Shown: positions 1-7,861, numbered from the stretch's first letter. The stretch is DNA of 35,855 nucleotides from an uncultured Akkermansia sp. (GCA_947624205.1 CANQJI010000020.1:1-35855), one strand, 5' to 3'. Made by a program: numbers and translations. Notes: generated from the letters alone by a model not told the origin.

Positions 1-77
1 CAAAGGTTAGGAAACCGCCGTATGCCATAAAAGGCACGTACGGTGGTGTGAGAGGGGGCGAAAGCCCCCTACTCGAT
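1..77 (+). mobile_element. 3' end of a group II intron (domains V and VI)
   Basis: Positions 14-47 fold into the canonical 34-nt domain V: a lower stem of 9 pairs, a two-base CG bulge at 37-38, and an upper UGCC/GGCA stem. The triad in the lower stem reads CGC, as in some bacterial introns. Positions 50-74 form domain VI, a GAAA-capped GC stem with a single bulged A at 71. That is the branch-point geometry, seven nucleotides from the expected 3' splice site after CGAT at 77. The rest of the intron, including any reverse transcriptase, lies outside the window. The intron ends 18 bp past the stop codon of the convergent recombinase gene. Confidence 0.88.
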
Positions 78-95
78 CCTCTCAAGGGCTTTTCC

Positions 96-1097
96 TTAGC
101 ATACCAGCATTGAGTCCCCGCGGCGGTACACTCGTTCCATGGCGATGTAGCGCGTGCGCAGGAGCTCCGCCGAGCGATGCCCCATTTCCAGCTGAAGCTC
201 GGCGTAGTTGCGGAAGGTGGCCAGGTGATGCGTGGCAAAGGTGTGCCGCAGAACATCCGGCTGCCAGTCGGTGAAGCCGGCTTCCCGGTGCAGGCGTGCC
301 CAGAGACGCCGCCAGTTCGGCGGACAGATGCGTTCGTCCTCGGTGCGCCGGATGCGCTGCAGGATGCGTGCCAGGGGCGGGAAGATGGTGACGTGCCTCG
401 CGCCGCCGGTCTTGCTGTGGTGCGGGGCGATGCAGATGACGCCGGCGTCGAGTCGTACATCGCTCCAGCTCAGGCGTTCCACCTCATTCGGGCGCACGCC
501 GGCGTAGAGCATAATAGCTGTGACGGCGAGGCAGGCGCCGCCCTCGAACGTCTCGGCGGTGTGCACCAGTCGCCCGATTTCCTCTTTGTTCAGGATACTG
601 ATGCGCTTTTCTTCAATGCGTTCCGGCTCCACCTTCCGCACCGGGTTCTCTGCGCACCAGCCCCGCTTACACGCCGTGGAGAAGACTCCGCTGAGGATGA
701 GTCTTGCCTTGTTCCGCTGCCGCGGTGTGTCAAATGCTTCTCGGATGTAGTCGCGGCATTCCTCGGCGGAGATGCTGCGCATGCGGCGATTTGCCAGTTT
801 ATTGCAGCGCTTCATGAACCGCTTCGTGATACCACGGAAGTCGCTCAACGTCCGTTTCCGTCGGTCTTTTCTCGCTTCCAGCGCTGCTTCCACGGCCCGG
901 GCAAAGGTGACCGTCTTTTCGCGCCGTCGCAGTTCCTTCTCCCCTGCCGCGATGCACGCCATAGCGCGCTTCACGCGTCCCCTTCCTGCTTCCAGCGCGG
1001 CTTTCGCCACCAACGCCGCTTCCAGTACATCCACACCCGTCTGCCGCAGCACCTCTACCGCTGCCAGCTCCTTCGTTCTATCTGATTTTGTCTTCAT
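96..1097 (-). CDS. Tyrosine recombinase (phage-integrase family)
   Basis: This 333-residue protein is a site-specific DNA recombinase that would cut and rejoin DNA through a tyrosine nucleophile. An N-terminal helical SAM-like core-binding region (about 60-150) is followed by the catalytic domain (165-325). Visible active-site residues are R202 (AGVRPNE), K229 (HHSKTGG), R284 in DVLRH, H307 (MGHRS) and Y317 (RTRYIA). The first residue of the usual HxxR box is Asp281 instead of His. The integron-specific insert is absent. The ATG at 1097 is 7 bp from one arm of a perfect 16-bp inverted repeat, so the enzyme is placed like invertases that sit beside their own substrate. An alternative role is integrase of a local mobile element. 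Confidence 0.93.
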   Translation of the reverse strand: MKTKSDRTKELAAVEVLRQTGVDVLEAALVAKAALEAGRGRVKRAMACIAAGEKELRRREKTVTFARAVEAALEARKDRRKRTLSDFRGITKRFMKRCNKLANRRMRSISAEECRDYIREAFDTPRQRNKARLILSGVFSTACKRGWCAENPVRKVEPERIEEKRISILNKEEIGRLVHTAETFEGGACLAVTAIMLYAGVRPNEVERLSWSDVRLDAGVICIAPHHSKTGGARHVTIFPPLARILQRIRRTEDERICPPNWRRLWARLHREAGFTDWQPDVLRHTFATHHLATFRNYAELQLEMGHRSAELLRTRYIAMERVYRRGDSMLVC

Positions 1098-1104
1098 AGT
1101 GATA

Positions 1105-1288
1105 CGAATTCAGAATCCGTGTGCAAGAAAAATATGATACCCTAACTAAATTTACCAGCTCTACATTTAGAGAGCTTCTTGCGCAAGGAAAAGGTAGGCC
1201 GCAAAAGCAAATAAAATGCCTCATTTGTAGAAACAAACTAACTCATCATCAACGAAAGGAATCAAAGATGGTACGGATTCTGAATTCG
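1105..1288. repeat. Inverted repeat pair enclosing a 152-bp, possibly invertible, segment
   Basis: The 16-mer CGAATTCAGAATCCGT at 1105-1120 recurs as its exact reverse complement at 1273-1288. The enclosed 152 bp has no convincing gene. One arm lies in the 5' leader of the minus-strand recombinase gene and the other about 50 bp upstream of the plus-strand operon starting at 1342, so the segment separates two divergent genes. A perfect 16-bp inverted repeat at this distance is very unlikely by chance. Site-specific inversion of a promoter-bearing segment is the favoured reading. Accessory recombinase-binding sites or an attachment site are alternatives. Confidence 0.75.
1109..1138 (+). promoter_or_regulatory. 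Candidate promoter at the left end of the invertible segment
   Basis: TTCAGA (1109-1114), lying inside the left inverted-repeat arm, is followed after 18 bp by TATGAT (1133-1138). In the orientation given it points toward the operon at 1342; after inversion it would point at the recombinase gene. The -35 match is only 4 of 6. A weaker opposite-strand candidate (TTGATG, 17 bp, TACAAA) lies within the same segment, so direction cannot be settled from sequence alone. Confidence 0.3.
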
Positions 1289-1341
1289 GTAGACTGCGAG
1301 CTGAGCTTACAATTTAGCGAGTGGATAAGAGAAGACGAGTC

Positions 1342-2613
1342 ATGAAAACGAAACGTTGGATTGCGGGATTTATCGTGTTGGCCTGCTTGGCACCATCGTA
1401 TGGAATCATGGTTGAAGTGGAAGGGCGAGCTCCGGCGGATGAACCTATGGCGCGTTCGCAGGCTCTGGCAGATGCTCTGCGTGAGGCGGTGCGAACGGGC
1501 GCAGGCGTTGATTTGGTGAGTGAGTCGCAGACGAAAAATTTTACGATGGAGTTTGACCGCATGTTCTCGCGCGCCCGTGGGTATGTGAAGAGATATGAAG
1601 TTGTGTCCACCGGTACTTCGGGAGACGGTTTTTACGTGGTCAAGGTGAAGGCAGATGTGGGCGAGGGTATGCCGGACACGAATGATAAGCTCACCTTGCA
1701 GATGATGGCGCGTGAGCATCAGGCGCCGCGTGTCGCCATCAGCATTGATGAACAGATTGAGGAGGTAAAGAATGGTACATTGGCCTCTGATTGGTTGCGT
1801 AACCAAGCAACCGAATGCGGGTTGCGTGTGGTAGAACTTGAGAGAACTCAGGGCGAAGGCGGCATGATGGCAAAACGAGCACGGGCTCTCGGTCGTGGGC
1901 AAGAAGCTGCTCTTCGCGGGCAGGGCACGGTTTCCGGCTGCGACTACATCATTGAGGGCGCCGTTGTAGGCAGCAGCACAGGCGAGCAATCTTTCTACGG
2001 CAGCAAGCCCGGTAAAAAGTTTTCCCTCGGTCTTAACCTGAAGGTAGTGGATGCAGCTACGGGGGTGGTTATCTTGACGGAAAATGCGCCCTCGCGAGAT
2101 ATTCTCATCCGTCGGGTCACGTCCGATACGGCAGCTGCTCGAGAAGCTGTACGCCAGCTTATGGAGGGGAGCCCTCGCGTGGCAGATTCGGATGCCGGCA
2201 TGAAACTCATCCGCCGCATTTTTGCCCACTGGGCGGCGGAGATGGATCTTGGCGCAGTCTGCAAACTGGAGTTCACTGGGATGGATCTTGCCACAGCTCA
2301 GAAACTCAAGGAGAGGCTATCCTCCGTGCAGAATGTGGGTTCCGTCTGGATTCGCAGTGTGGATCCTGCGGGGGTCACCGTGGTGGACTGCGAGGCGCGT
2401 CTGCAACCGCTGGAACTGGCAGCCATCATTGAATCATCCCTGCCGGGCTTCAAGCTCGACCGCTCGGAGAACCGTTACCTCTCTTTCCGTCCTTCGGACA
2501 AAACAGCAGCAAAGGAAGACGCCTCCTCTCCCGCGCTCCTCTACGGCGGCATTGGCGGCGGTGTCGTGTTGGCGCTTGCTGCTGCACTCTTTTTCCTGAA
2601 ATCCAAACACTGA
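1342..2613 (+). CDS. Exported FlgT-N/CsgG-like protein with C-terminal membrane anchor
   Basis: First gene of a six-gene operon. The ATG at 1342 (423 aa) was chosen over the GTG at 1321 because it places a signal peptide (about 1-21) at the N-terminus. Residues about 22-110 resemble the FlgT N-terminal/LPP20-type domain (RSQALADALREAV pattern, then a strand-rich end). Residues about 120-290 look like the nucleotide-binding-like fold of CsgG/FlgO proteins, with CDYIIEGAV and a later VVDAATGVVILTEN strand pair. A further small alpha/beta domain precedes one hydrophobic segment near the C-terminus ending in FFLKSKH. Domain names come from pattern recognition, not a search. The role is probably structural, in the cell envelope. 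Confidence 0.7.
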   Translation: MKTKRWIAGFIVLACLAPSYGIMVEVEGRAPADEPMARSQALADALREAVRTGAGVDLVSESQTKNFTMEFDRMFSRARGYVKRYEVVSTGTSGDGFYVVKVKADVGEGMPDTNDKLTLQMMAREHQAPRVAISIDEQIEEVKNGTLASDWLRNQATECGLRVVELERTQGEGGMMAKRARALGRGQEAALRGQGTVSGCDYIIEGAVVGSSTGEQSFYGSKPGKKFSLGLNLKVVDAATGVVILTENAPSRDILIRRVTSDTAAAREAVRQLMEGSPRVADSDAGMKLIRRIFAHWAAEMDLGAVCKLEFTGMDLATAQKLKERLSSVQNVGSVWIRSVDPAGVTVVDCEARLQPLELAAIIESSLPGFKLDRSENRYLSFRPSDKTAAKEDASSPALLYGGIGGGVVLALAAALFFLKSKH

Positions 2614-2625
2614 ACAAGCACCTAT

Positions 2626-3354
2626 ATGAAACATTTATACGTCACTCCAATCATTGCAGCAACTGCCTTTCTCGTCACCTCGTGTGGTACCCAGATTCAA
2701 ATGACTGAGGCAATGCCGGCGAAGCTCAACATGGCACGTGGATCCAGAGTGGCTATTGCCTACAAAGGATACCTTCCGGATAAGGTGGGCGATCAACTTT
2801 TGGCTTTGATGACGAAAGATGGCTACTATACCTTTGTCCCATGGAATGCCGATTACACGATTTCTATTCAAGACCACTATGGATCAATGTCCACACCCAG
2901 CCCATGCCGAGTGGATTTCTATGTACTGCAGGGAGACCGGGGGAACGTTCTGTATAGCGGTACGACATCCGATGGAGTGGTGGGAACATTTGGGAGTTTG
3001 GCAAAAGACATTTATGAGACATTTGCGCCTCATGAGAAAGAGTACAGTGTGAGGGTCAGTGTGGATAGCAAAAATCAACTCCTCAAACAAGCCGTTGAGC
3101 AGGCTCGTAAGAAAAACTATACGCTGGCGCGAGCCTTGGCGCTTGCTTCTTTGCAGCAGTTTCCCAAGGCCCCGGAGACGTATTTCCTATTGGCTATGAC
3201 AGAGCGTGCTGATTCCAATTTTGCGAAGTCCAATGCTTACCTCAAGAAGGCACTGGAGTTAAAACCGGGAAAGGGCAAGTACAAAGCCGCTCTTCATAAG
3301 AACGAGGTCATTCAGACAAACGAAGCCAATGTTATTAAACAGCTTTCCAACTAA
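2626..3354 (+). CDS. TPR lipoprotein, paralogue 1
   Basis: A 242-residue putative lipoprotein. The signal peptide ends in a lipobox (LVTSC, Cys20), so it should be lipid-anchored. After the cysteine, GTQIQMTEAMPAK is almost identical to the following gene, showing a tandem duplication. The middle (about 35-140) is a compact beta-rich domain with HEKEY at its end. The C-terminal third has TPR-like helical pairs (about 150-225). The gene starts 12 bp after its upstream neighbour without a Shine-Dalgarno sequence. Its function is unknown; TPRs suggest protein-protein contacts within an envelope complex. Confidence 0.75.
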   Translation: MKHLYVTPIIAATAFLVTSCGTQIQMTEAMPAKLNMARGSRVAIAYKGYLPDKVGDQLLALMTKDGYYTFVPWNADYTISIQDHYGSMSTPSPCRVDFYVLQGDRGNVLYSGTTSDGVVGTFGSLAKDIYETFAPHEKEYSVRVSVDSKNQLLKQAVEQARKKNYTLARALALASLQQFPKAPETYFLLAMTERADSNFAKSNAYLKKALELKPGKGKYKAALHKNEVIQTNEANVIKQLSN

Positions 3355-3363
3355 ACACCATTT

Positions 3364-4137
3364 ATGAAGAAATTATCTCTAAAAACAATTGGGACGTGTG
3401 TACTTTCTCTTTCTCTGCTTTGTCTCATGGCGTCGTGCGGAACGCAAATTCAGATGACGGAGGCCATTCCAGCAAAGGTCAACTTCGGAAGAGATACTAC
3501 CATGTACATCGGAAGCATCAACAGCTTAGATTCCAGAATTGCCGGGGAGATAGGAAGAAAATTGACTGAAGATGGATACTATAAACTTCCTATGCAAAGA
3601 ATTTCCGACAGAGAGGCATATATGACAATCTCTGGTACAAAGCTCGTACCTAAAGAATCAAATTATTTCCAGTTGAAAACACACGTAAGCATATATGCCG
3701 GCGGTCAAAACCTATATCAACGCAGTTTTTTACGCGGCAAATTACTTAAAAATGAGAAACTAGATTTTGACATCGATGAAATATCAACGGATGTGGTGCA
3801 CGATATCAGTCCCCACGAGAAAGATCTGTACGTCCGCGTTCGTGGCTCAAAGGAGAATCCCAGTGTAGAATTGGGGGCAAAGGCCTGCAAGGCGGGCAAT
3901 TGGGCACAAGGAGAAGCGTACGCAAAGCAAGCTCTCCAGCAGAAACCCGATGATCCTGAAGCCTTGTTCCTCATGGGGGTCATCGAGCGTAAAAAAATGA
4001 ATTATGCTCAGTCCACCGCCTATTTTACGAGAGCCCTTGCTGTAAAACCATCGGGGAAATACCGTAAAGCCATTTCGAAAAACAAAGTCATGGAGCAAAA
4101 TGACAAGTACACGATGCAGCAACTCGCTGGTGAATAA
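3364..4137 (+). CDS. TPR lipoprotein, paralogue 2
   Basis: A 257-residue putative lipoprotein with lipobox LMASC and the same post-cysteine GTQIQMTEA signature as the preceding gene. The order of parts is the same: signal peptide, beta-rich domain with HEKDLYVRV, then TPR-like helices containing ALQQKPDDPEALFLMG. The gap to the upstream paralogue is 9 bp. The two proteins differ strongly in the middle domain, so they have probably diverged to bind different partners or form a hetero-oligomer. No enzymatic motif is visible. DNA around 3520-3800 is more AT-rich than its neighbours. Confidence 0.75.
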   Translation: MKKLSLKTIGTCVLSLSLLCLMASCGTQIQMTEAIPAKVNFGRDTTMYIGSINSLDSRIAGEIGRKLTEDGYYKLPMQRISDREAYMTISGTKLVPKESNYFQLKTHVSIYAGGQNLYQRSFLRGKLLKNEKLDFDIDEISTDVVHDISPHEKDLYVRVRGSKENPSVELGAKACKAGNWAQGEAYAKQALQQKPDDPEALFLMGVIERKKMNYAQSTAYFTRALAVKPSGKYRKAISKNKVMEQNDKYTMQQLAGE

Positions 4138-4160
4138 TCTTTCCAACTAACCTGACAACT

Positions 4161-5075
4161 ATGAAAATTACACCCATATTCTATGCACTGGCCGGGCTAT
4201 CGCTGCTCGGAACGACCACGGCAACGGCAGCTCCGAAGCCGGTGATTAAGGCGGCAGCTGAGAACAAACTGCCGGAGATTTGGCAAAAAGTGCCGGCGGC
4301 GCAGAGACTCTCTCTCGTGCGCGCAGCGGAGATGGATGCCCTGCGCATCCTGGCGGAGCGCATTGCCGGGCTTTCGCTCGATGGGGAAAGCACTGTGCAG
4401 GATCTCGCTGCCACGAGTGATACGGTACGCGGTGAACTGGCAGCTGTGCTGAGCGGCGTGAAAACCACAGAAGGACCGACCTACCACGAGGACGGTCGCG
4501 TGGAAGTGGTGCGCGCCGTGAAGATTAACCAGCTCGTCCGCACAATCACCGAGAAAAAAGGCGGTGATACGAAAGTGACCCTCGATAATCAGCAAGATAC
4601 GCTGGATGCGCTGGGTAATGCCGCCATCCCCGGTTCCCTTGGACAAAAGCGCATTCTCGCCAAGCGTGCGGCGGAGATGGATGTGTATCGTCGTCTCGCA
4701 GAACGCGTAGCGGGTGTTCAGATTGTCGGCGAGACCACGTTGAAAGATTTTGTGGCGAGCGATGACAAGCTGCGCGCCTCTTTCAGCCACACGATCAAGT
4801 CGGCGGAGATTACTTCCATCGCTTTTAATGATGACGGCACAGCTTCCGTGCAGGCCACTCTGAAAATCGGCCCGTTGGTGCGTACGATAGTGAAGCAGAA
4901 GTCGGCGCAGGGGAATGTGCTGAAGGTGGAAGAAAAAACGGAACAGATGAAGATCATCGAGACCGGTAATGGCGCCCCCACAGAAGAGGGTGCCGATGGC
5001 TCGTCCACTCCTTCTTCCAAGGAAGTGGATACGGTGATTTCCTCAGTTCTGACCGTGTCCCCTGCCGTGGAGTAA
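4161..5075 (+). CDS. Exported protein with two LPP20-like domains
   Basis: A 304-residue protein with an N-terminal signal peptide ending near ATAA. It holds an internal duplication: unit 1 (about 47-130) and unit 2 (about 155-240) each begin with RAAEMD, continue with LAER(I/V)AG and a GE(S/T)T motif, and end in LVRTI. That pattern is typical of the LPP20 family, which includes FlgP-type outer-membrane proteins. No lipobox cysteine is present, so it is probably soluble or peripherally attached. The C-terminal tail is acidic and Ser/Thr-rich. It lies between the TPR lipoproteins and a small lipoprotein in the same operon. The function is inferred to be envelope structure. Confidence 0.75.
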   Translation: MKITPIFYALAGLSLLGTTTATAAPKPVIKAAAENKLPEIWQKVPAAQRLSLVRAAEMDALRILAERIAGLSLDGESTVQDLAATSDTVRGELAAVLSGVKTTEGPTYHEDGRVEVVRAVKINQLVRTITEKKGGDTKVTLDNQQDTLDALGNAAIPGSLGQKRILAKRAAEMDVYRRLAERVAGVQIVGETTLKDFVASDDKLRASFSHTIKSAEITSIAFNDDGTASVQATLKIGPLVRTIVKQKSAQGNVLKVEEKTEQMKIIETGNGAPTEEGADGSSTPSSKEVDTVISSVLTVSPAVE

Positions 5076-5081
5076 AACGAG

Positions 5082-5396
5082 ATGATAAATACGATGAGAA
5101 CTTCTTATCTCTTTTTCTGCGGAATAGTCCTTGCGACGCTTGCCGCTTGCAGCAGTGACAAGGCTGAGGCTTCCAAGGCTCCGACAACCGCTCCCGCCGT
5201 CGCTCCTCCTGCAGCTTCTGCTGTGAAATCTGCCGCGAAAGCCCCTGTTCAAGCTGTCGTCAAGAAACAAACCACGACGGCAAGGTCTACCGCAAAAAAG
5301 GCCGTGAAAAAAGTGACCCCGAAGCCTGCCACTCCCGTCAAGGAAACGATTCGTCAGACGGAGGAGGTCATTGGCACGCAAACGATTGTCAGTTGA
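5082..5396 (+). CDS. Small Ala/Lys-rich lipoprotein
   Basis: A 104-residue protein whose signal peptide ends in LAAC, so Cys about 24 is the likely lipid-attachment site. The mature part is almost entirely Ala, Lys, Pro, Thr and Val (KSAAKAPVQAVVKKQ type), a low-complexity, positively charged, probably extended chain. Such tails can reach into or bind peptidoglycan, but that is inference. ATG codons at 5082 and 5094 are both possible starts. The gene begins 6 bp after the LPP20-like gene and ends 10 bp before the DUF4384 gene, consistent with one transcript. Confidence 0.65.
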   Translation: MINTMRTSYLFFCGIVLATLAACSSDKAEASKAPTTAPAVAPPAASAVKSAAKAPVQAVVKKQTTTARSTAKKAVKKVTPKPATPVKETIRQTEEVIGTQTIVS

Positions 5397-5406
5397 TTGA
5401 ACCCCT

Positions 5407-6489
5407 ATGAAACTCTCTCTCCTTTTCCCGCTCTTCCTCGCCTGTGCCTCTGTGGTGCAGGCGGGGGAAGATCCTTTCGCTAAATTGGCGTCCTCCCTCG
5501 TGGAACAGCTGCCGCAGAAGGATAAGCCCATCAACCTCGGCGTAGGCAACTTTGTGTACGGCGATACGCAGATGATGTCACCGCTTTCCACCACCATCCG
5601 CGAGGAGTTGGAAATCGCTCTGCCCAAGTCGCACAAGGTGCAGATTATCACCCGCTCCGGATTGGATGAGCTGGAGACGGAGGGAGAGTTCCAGGCAACG
5701 GATCTCGTGGAACCCGGCACGGCGGTGTCCAAGGTGGCCGTGCAGGGAGTGGAAGGCATCGTTCGCGGTCGCTTCACCTCGGATGGTTCTACGGTGACTC
5801 TTTACACGGAGATCGCCTGGCTGGAGAGCGGACGCATTACCAAGGACAAGGTGACGTGGCGTATCAATGAGGTAGCCGCTCGCGTTTGGCCGAACAAGTC
5901 TGCTTCTGAAGCTGCCGAGCGTGTGATGCCGCAGAACTTTGAGCAGTCCAAACAGGGAATTGCCGAGGTGGAAGCCGGCGCCGAGGAGGTGACGAACAAT
6001 GCCAAACTCCTGAATGTGAAGCAGGAGATTCCTCTGCAGCTGCGCACGGTGGATGGTGAGCGCGTATACCAAGAGGGGGACACCGTTGCGTTCCGTGTGA
6101 AGGCAGGGGAGACTTGCCACATCGTGGTGATTTGCCACCAGAGCGATGGCACCTCCGTTGTACTCTTCCCCAATCAATTCCACAAGGACACGTTGATTGA
6201 GGGCGACAAGTGGGTGGACATCCCCGGTACGCTCAAGTCCGGTTTCGAAATCGAAATCGGTGAACCTTTCGGTTCGGATGTCGTTCAAGTCATTGCCTGC
6301 ACCAATGAGAACGCCCTCCACAAAGAAATCAAAGACCTCGCCGCTGCCACCACGAAGGATGACCCCTATCCCGTGATGACGCGCGGCATGAGCATCAAAA
6401 AAGCCAAAGCCGCTTCCAAAGCCGATCTTTCCAACCAAACTAAATGGGGAGAGAAACACATCATCGTGAGTACCTTCCCCAAGGAATAA
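5407..6489 (+). CDS. Exported FlgO/CsgG-like protein with DUF4384 domain
   Basis: A 360-residue protein with a signal peptide (1-19). Residues about 25-170 resemble FlgO/CsgG-type domains: a strand (INLGVGNF), a helix with STTIREELE, a TRSGLDELETE segment and a GIVRGRF strand. Residues about 205-310 fit DUF4384, a beta-sandwich with EGDTVAFRVKA and SVVLFPNQ; this domain is often found with bacterial caspase-like proteases. It is the last gene of the operon that starts at 1342. Its 3' end (IIVSTFPKE) and the trailer are duplicated 1.56 kb downstream, flanking the nuclease-like gene. Confidence 0.75.
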   Translation: MKLSLLFPLFLACASVVQAGEDPFAKLASSLVEQLPQKDKPINLGVGNFVYGDTQMMSPLSTTIREELEIALPKSHKVQIITRSGLDELETEGEFQATDLVEPGTAVSKVAVQGVEGIVRGRFTSDGSTVTLYTEIAWLESGRITKDKVTWRINEVAARVWPNKSASEAAERVMPQNFEQSKQGIAEVEAGAEEVTNNAKLLNVKQEIPLQLRTVDGERVYQEGDTVAFRVKAGETCHIVVICHQSDGTSVVLFPNQFHKDTLIEGDKWVDIPGTLKSGFEIEIGEPFGSDVVQVIACTNENALHKEIKDLAAATTKDDPYPVMTRGMSIKKAKAASKADLSNQTKWGEKHIIVSTFPKE

Positions 6490-6565
6490 AGACTTCGCGT
6501 GTGCCAGTCGTACACACGAATACAAACAAAAAAAACATATATGTATATGCAAAACCCAATAAAAG
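6458..6565 (+). repeat. Direct repeat, copy 1
   Basis: This stretch covers the last nine codons of the DUF4384 gene, its trailer and the first codons of a small downstream gene. It matches 8016-8125 in the same orientation with few changes and a small indel. The two copies bracket the AT-rich nuclease-like gene. The repeat probably came from duplication of a DUF4384-plus-small-gene cassette followed by replacement of the body of the second DUF4384 gene. Confidence 0.85.
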
Positions 6566-6777
6566 AAGACTCTGTCTTACTAGTGTATCAGGAAACAGAC
6601 ATTATAAACAAATCACTAAATAAGAATGATCGAGTAAGGTTACCGATTACCGATAGTAGCTCCGCTTGCAAGCTCAATAAGAAGCGCTTGATGTCAATTG
6701 TTGACTAGGGTGTAGAGGGTGTTATTATCACATCTAATGCCTTAAATGCAAATAATGAATTAAGTAAAAAGGTGTAA
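6541..6777 (+). pseudogene. Broken paralogue of the small gene at 8103
   Basis: The reading frame starts ATGTATATGCAAAACCC like the intact gene at 8103 and runs 55 codons to an in-frame TAG at 6706-6708. Past the TAG the same frame stays open for 22 codons to a TAA at 6775. It encodes GVEGVIITSNAL, which lines up with DGPIVVSATL near the end of the intact paralogue. So the family match continues across the stop, which points to a nonsense mutation. The DNA is AT-rich. The function of the family is unknown. Confidence 0.6.
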
Positions 6778-6841
6778 TGACTACTTCAAAAATCAACATT
6801 GTGGTAAGATAGAGCTAGAATTAACATTTTTATTAAAACTT

Positions 6842-7861
6842 ATGAATAAGAACTCTCTTTATGAATTAATATTAAAAGAGCGTGAGGCAATGCAGGGTTT
6901 AGCCATAAATGGAATACTGGTTTGTTTTTCCCTAAAAGAAGTTCAAGCGCTTGATGATTATGATGACCCATTTGTAAAACAGAAAATAAAGCAAATTCGA
7001 GAATATATAGAAAAGGCGTCACGGCAAAATTCATTCGAAAATTGGAAAACGGCCTATTCTTCCTACAGCGAAATATGCACCTATTTAAGTTTCAAAGAGA
7101 AAGGAATAAACATTGAAAGAGTCTCGGAAAACAAAAAAGAAAAAACACCTGATTTCCAAGTAAAGATACGAGATGAGGAAAAATCAACTGAGCAAGAAGG
7201 ATGCATCAATATCGAGGTCAAGAAACTTGATTGGGCTCAAGGAGGAATAAATCTAAAATCTTTGCAGGATAAATCCTATGAGATTTATAAACGTGCGGAT
7301 GAAGAGAGAGCAAAACTTCGGCATTCGTACATCTGTACTGAAATTGAAGTAATTCCTCTTGAAAATAAGGAGAAGAGTCCTAAGGCGACCGAAGAAATTG
7401 ATGTTATTATCAAGAAAATAAGCCAAAATGAGAAATCTGAACAACTTCAATGGGGAAATCCTCAAGATGCAATTCTCGTAGTCGATATCTCTTTGCTATA
7501 TGATTATATGGATATGCGGGAATGTTTGCCTGCTTTCACGTGGAGAGAATCAAAGGTGAGCGGCAGATTGTGGGCGATCGCTTTTGGCAAAGAAGGCGAT
7601 GACCTTTTTGATCATCCCGAGTTTGAGGGTGCAGAGAATATTGTTAAAAAACAAGAATTTGATGGGATTCTGCAGCAATTCGATTATGTAGGAGGGTTGG
7701 TTTTCCGGGTTCAAGGGCATGATGAAAGAGCAAAATTTTATGGCTTTTACAGGGATGAGAAAGAAAATCCTTCCACCGCCAACATACTACGACAACTGTG
7801 CGATTATGTAAATGACAGACACAATTTTTTGGGACGTAAGTTATACAAAAGAGAAAATTAG
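6842..7861 (+). CDS. PD-(D/E)XK nuclease-like protein
   Basis: A 339-residue, probably cytoplasmic protein with no signal peptide or membrane segment. PD at 103-104 followed by E125-V-K127 (NIEVKKL) gives the spacing of the PD-(D/E)XK nuclease core, seen in restriction enzymes and many defence nucleases. Other parts are unrecognised; the C-terminal third (SRLWAIAFGKEG to the end) may bind a partner or DNA. Codon use is clearly more AT-rich than the flanking operon, and the gene lies between two ~109-bp direct repeats, both signs of recent acquisition. A defence role is plausible but unproven. The stop codon TAG is followed by 61 in-frame sense codons ending with the repeated DUF4384 tail. Confidence 0.65.
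   Translation: MNKNSLYELILKEREAMQGLAINGILVCFSLKEVQALDDYDDPFVKQKIKQIREYIEKASRQNSFENWKTAYSSYSEICTYLSFKEKGINIERVSENKKEKTPDFQVKIRDEEKSTEQEGCINIEVKKLDWAQGGINLKSLQDKSYEIYKRADEERAKLRHSYICTEIEVIPLENKEKSPKATEEIDVIIKKISQNEKSEQLQWGNPQDAILVVDISLLYDYMDMRECLPAFTWRESKVSGRLWAIAFGKEGDDLFDHPEFEGAENIVKKQEFDGILQQFDYVGGLVFRVQGHDERAKFYGFYRDEKENPSTANILRQLCDYVNDRHNFLGRKLYKREN

Noticed and set aside
177-1085. Long plus-strand ORF of 302 residues opposite the recombinase gene
   Set aside because: The opposite strand carries all recombinase catalytic motifs; this frame has no family pattern and its composition is that of an antisense shadow.
1098-1341. Integron idea: recombinase with attI/attC-like sites
   Set aside because: The recombinase lacks the integron-specific insert, and there are no cassette-type attC folds downstream; one inverted repeat pair fits inversion better.
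1121-1345. Plus-strand 74-codon ORF inside the inverted-repeat segment
   Set aside because: It spans the repeat arm, has no family pattern or start signal, and would be broken by inversion.
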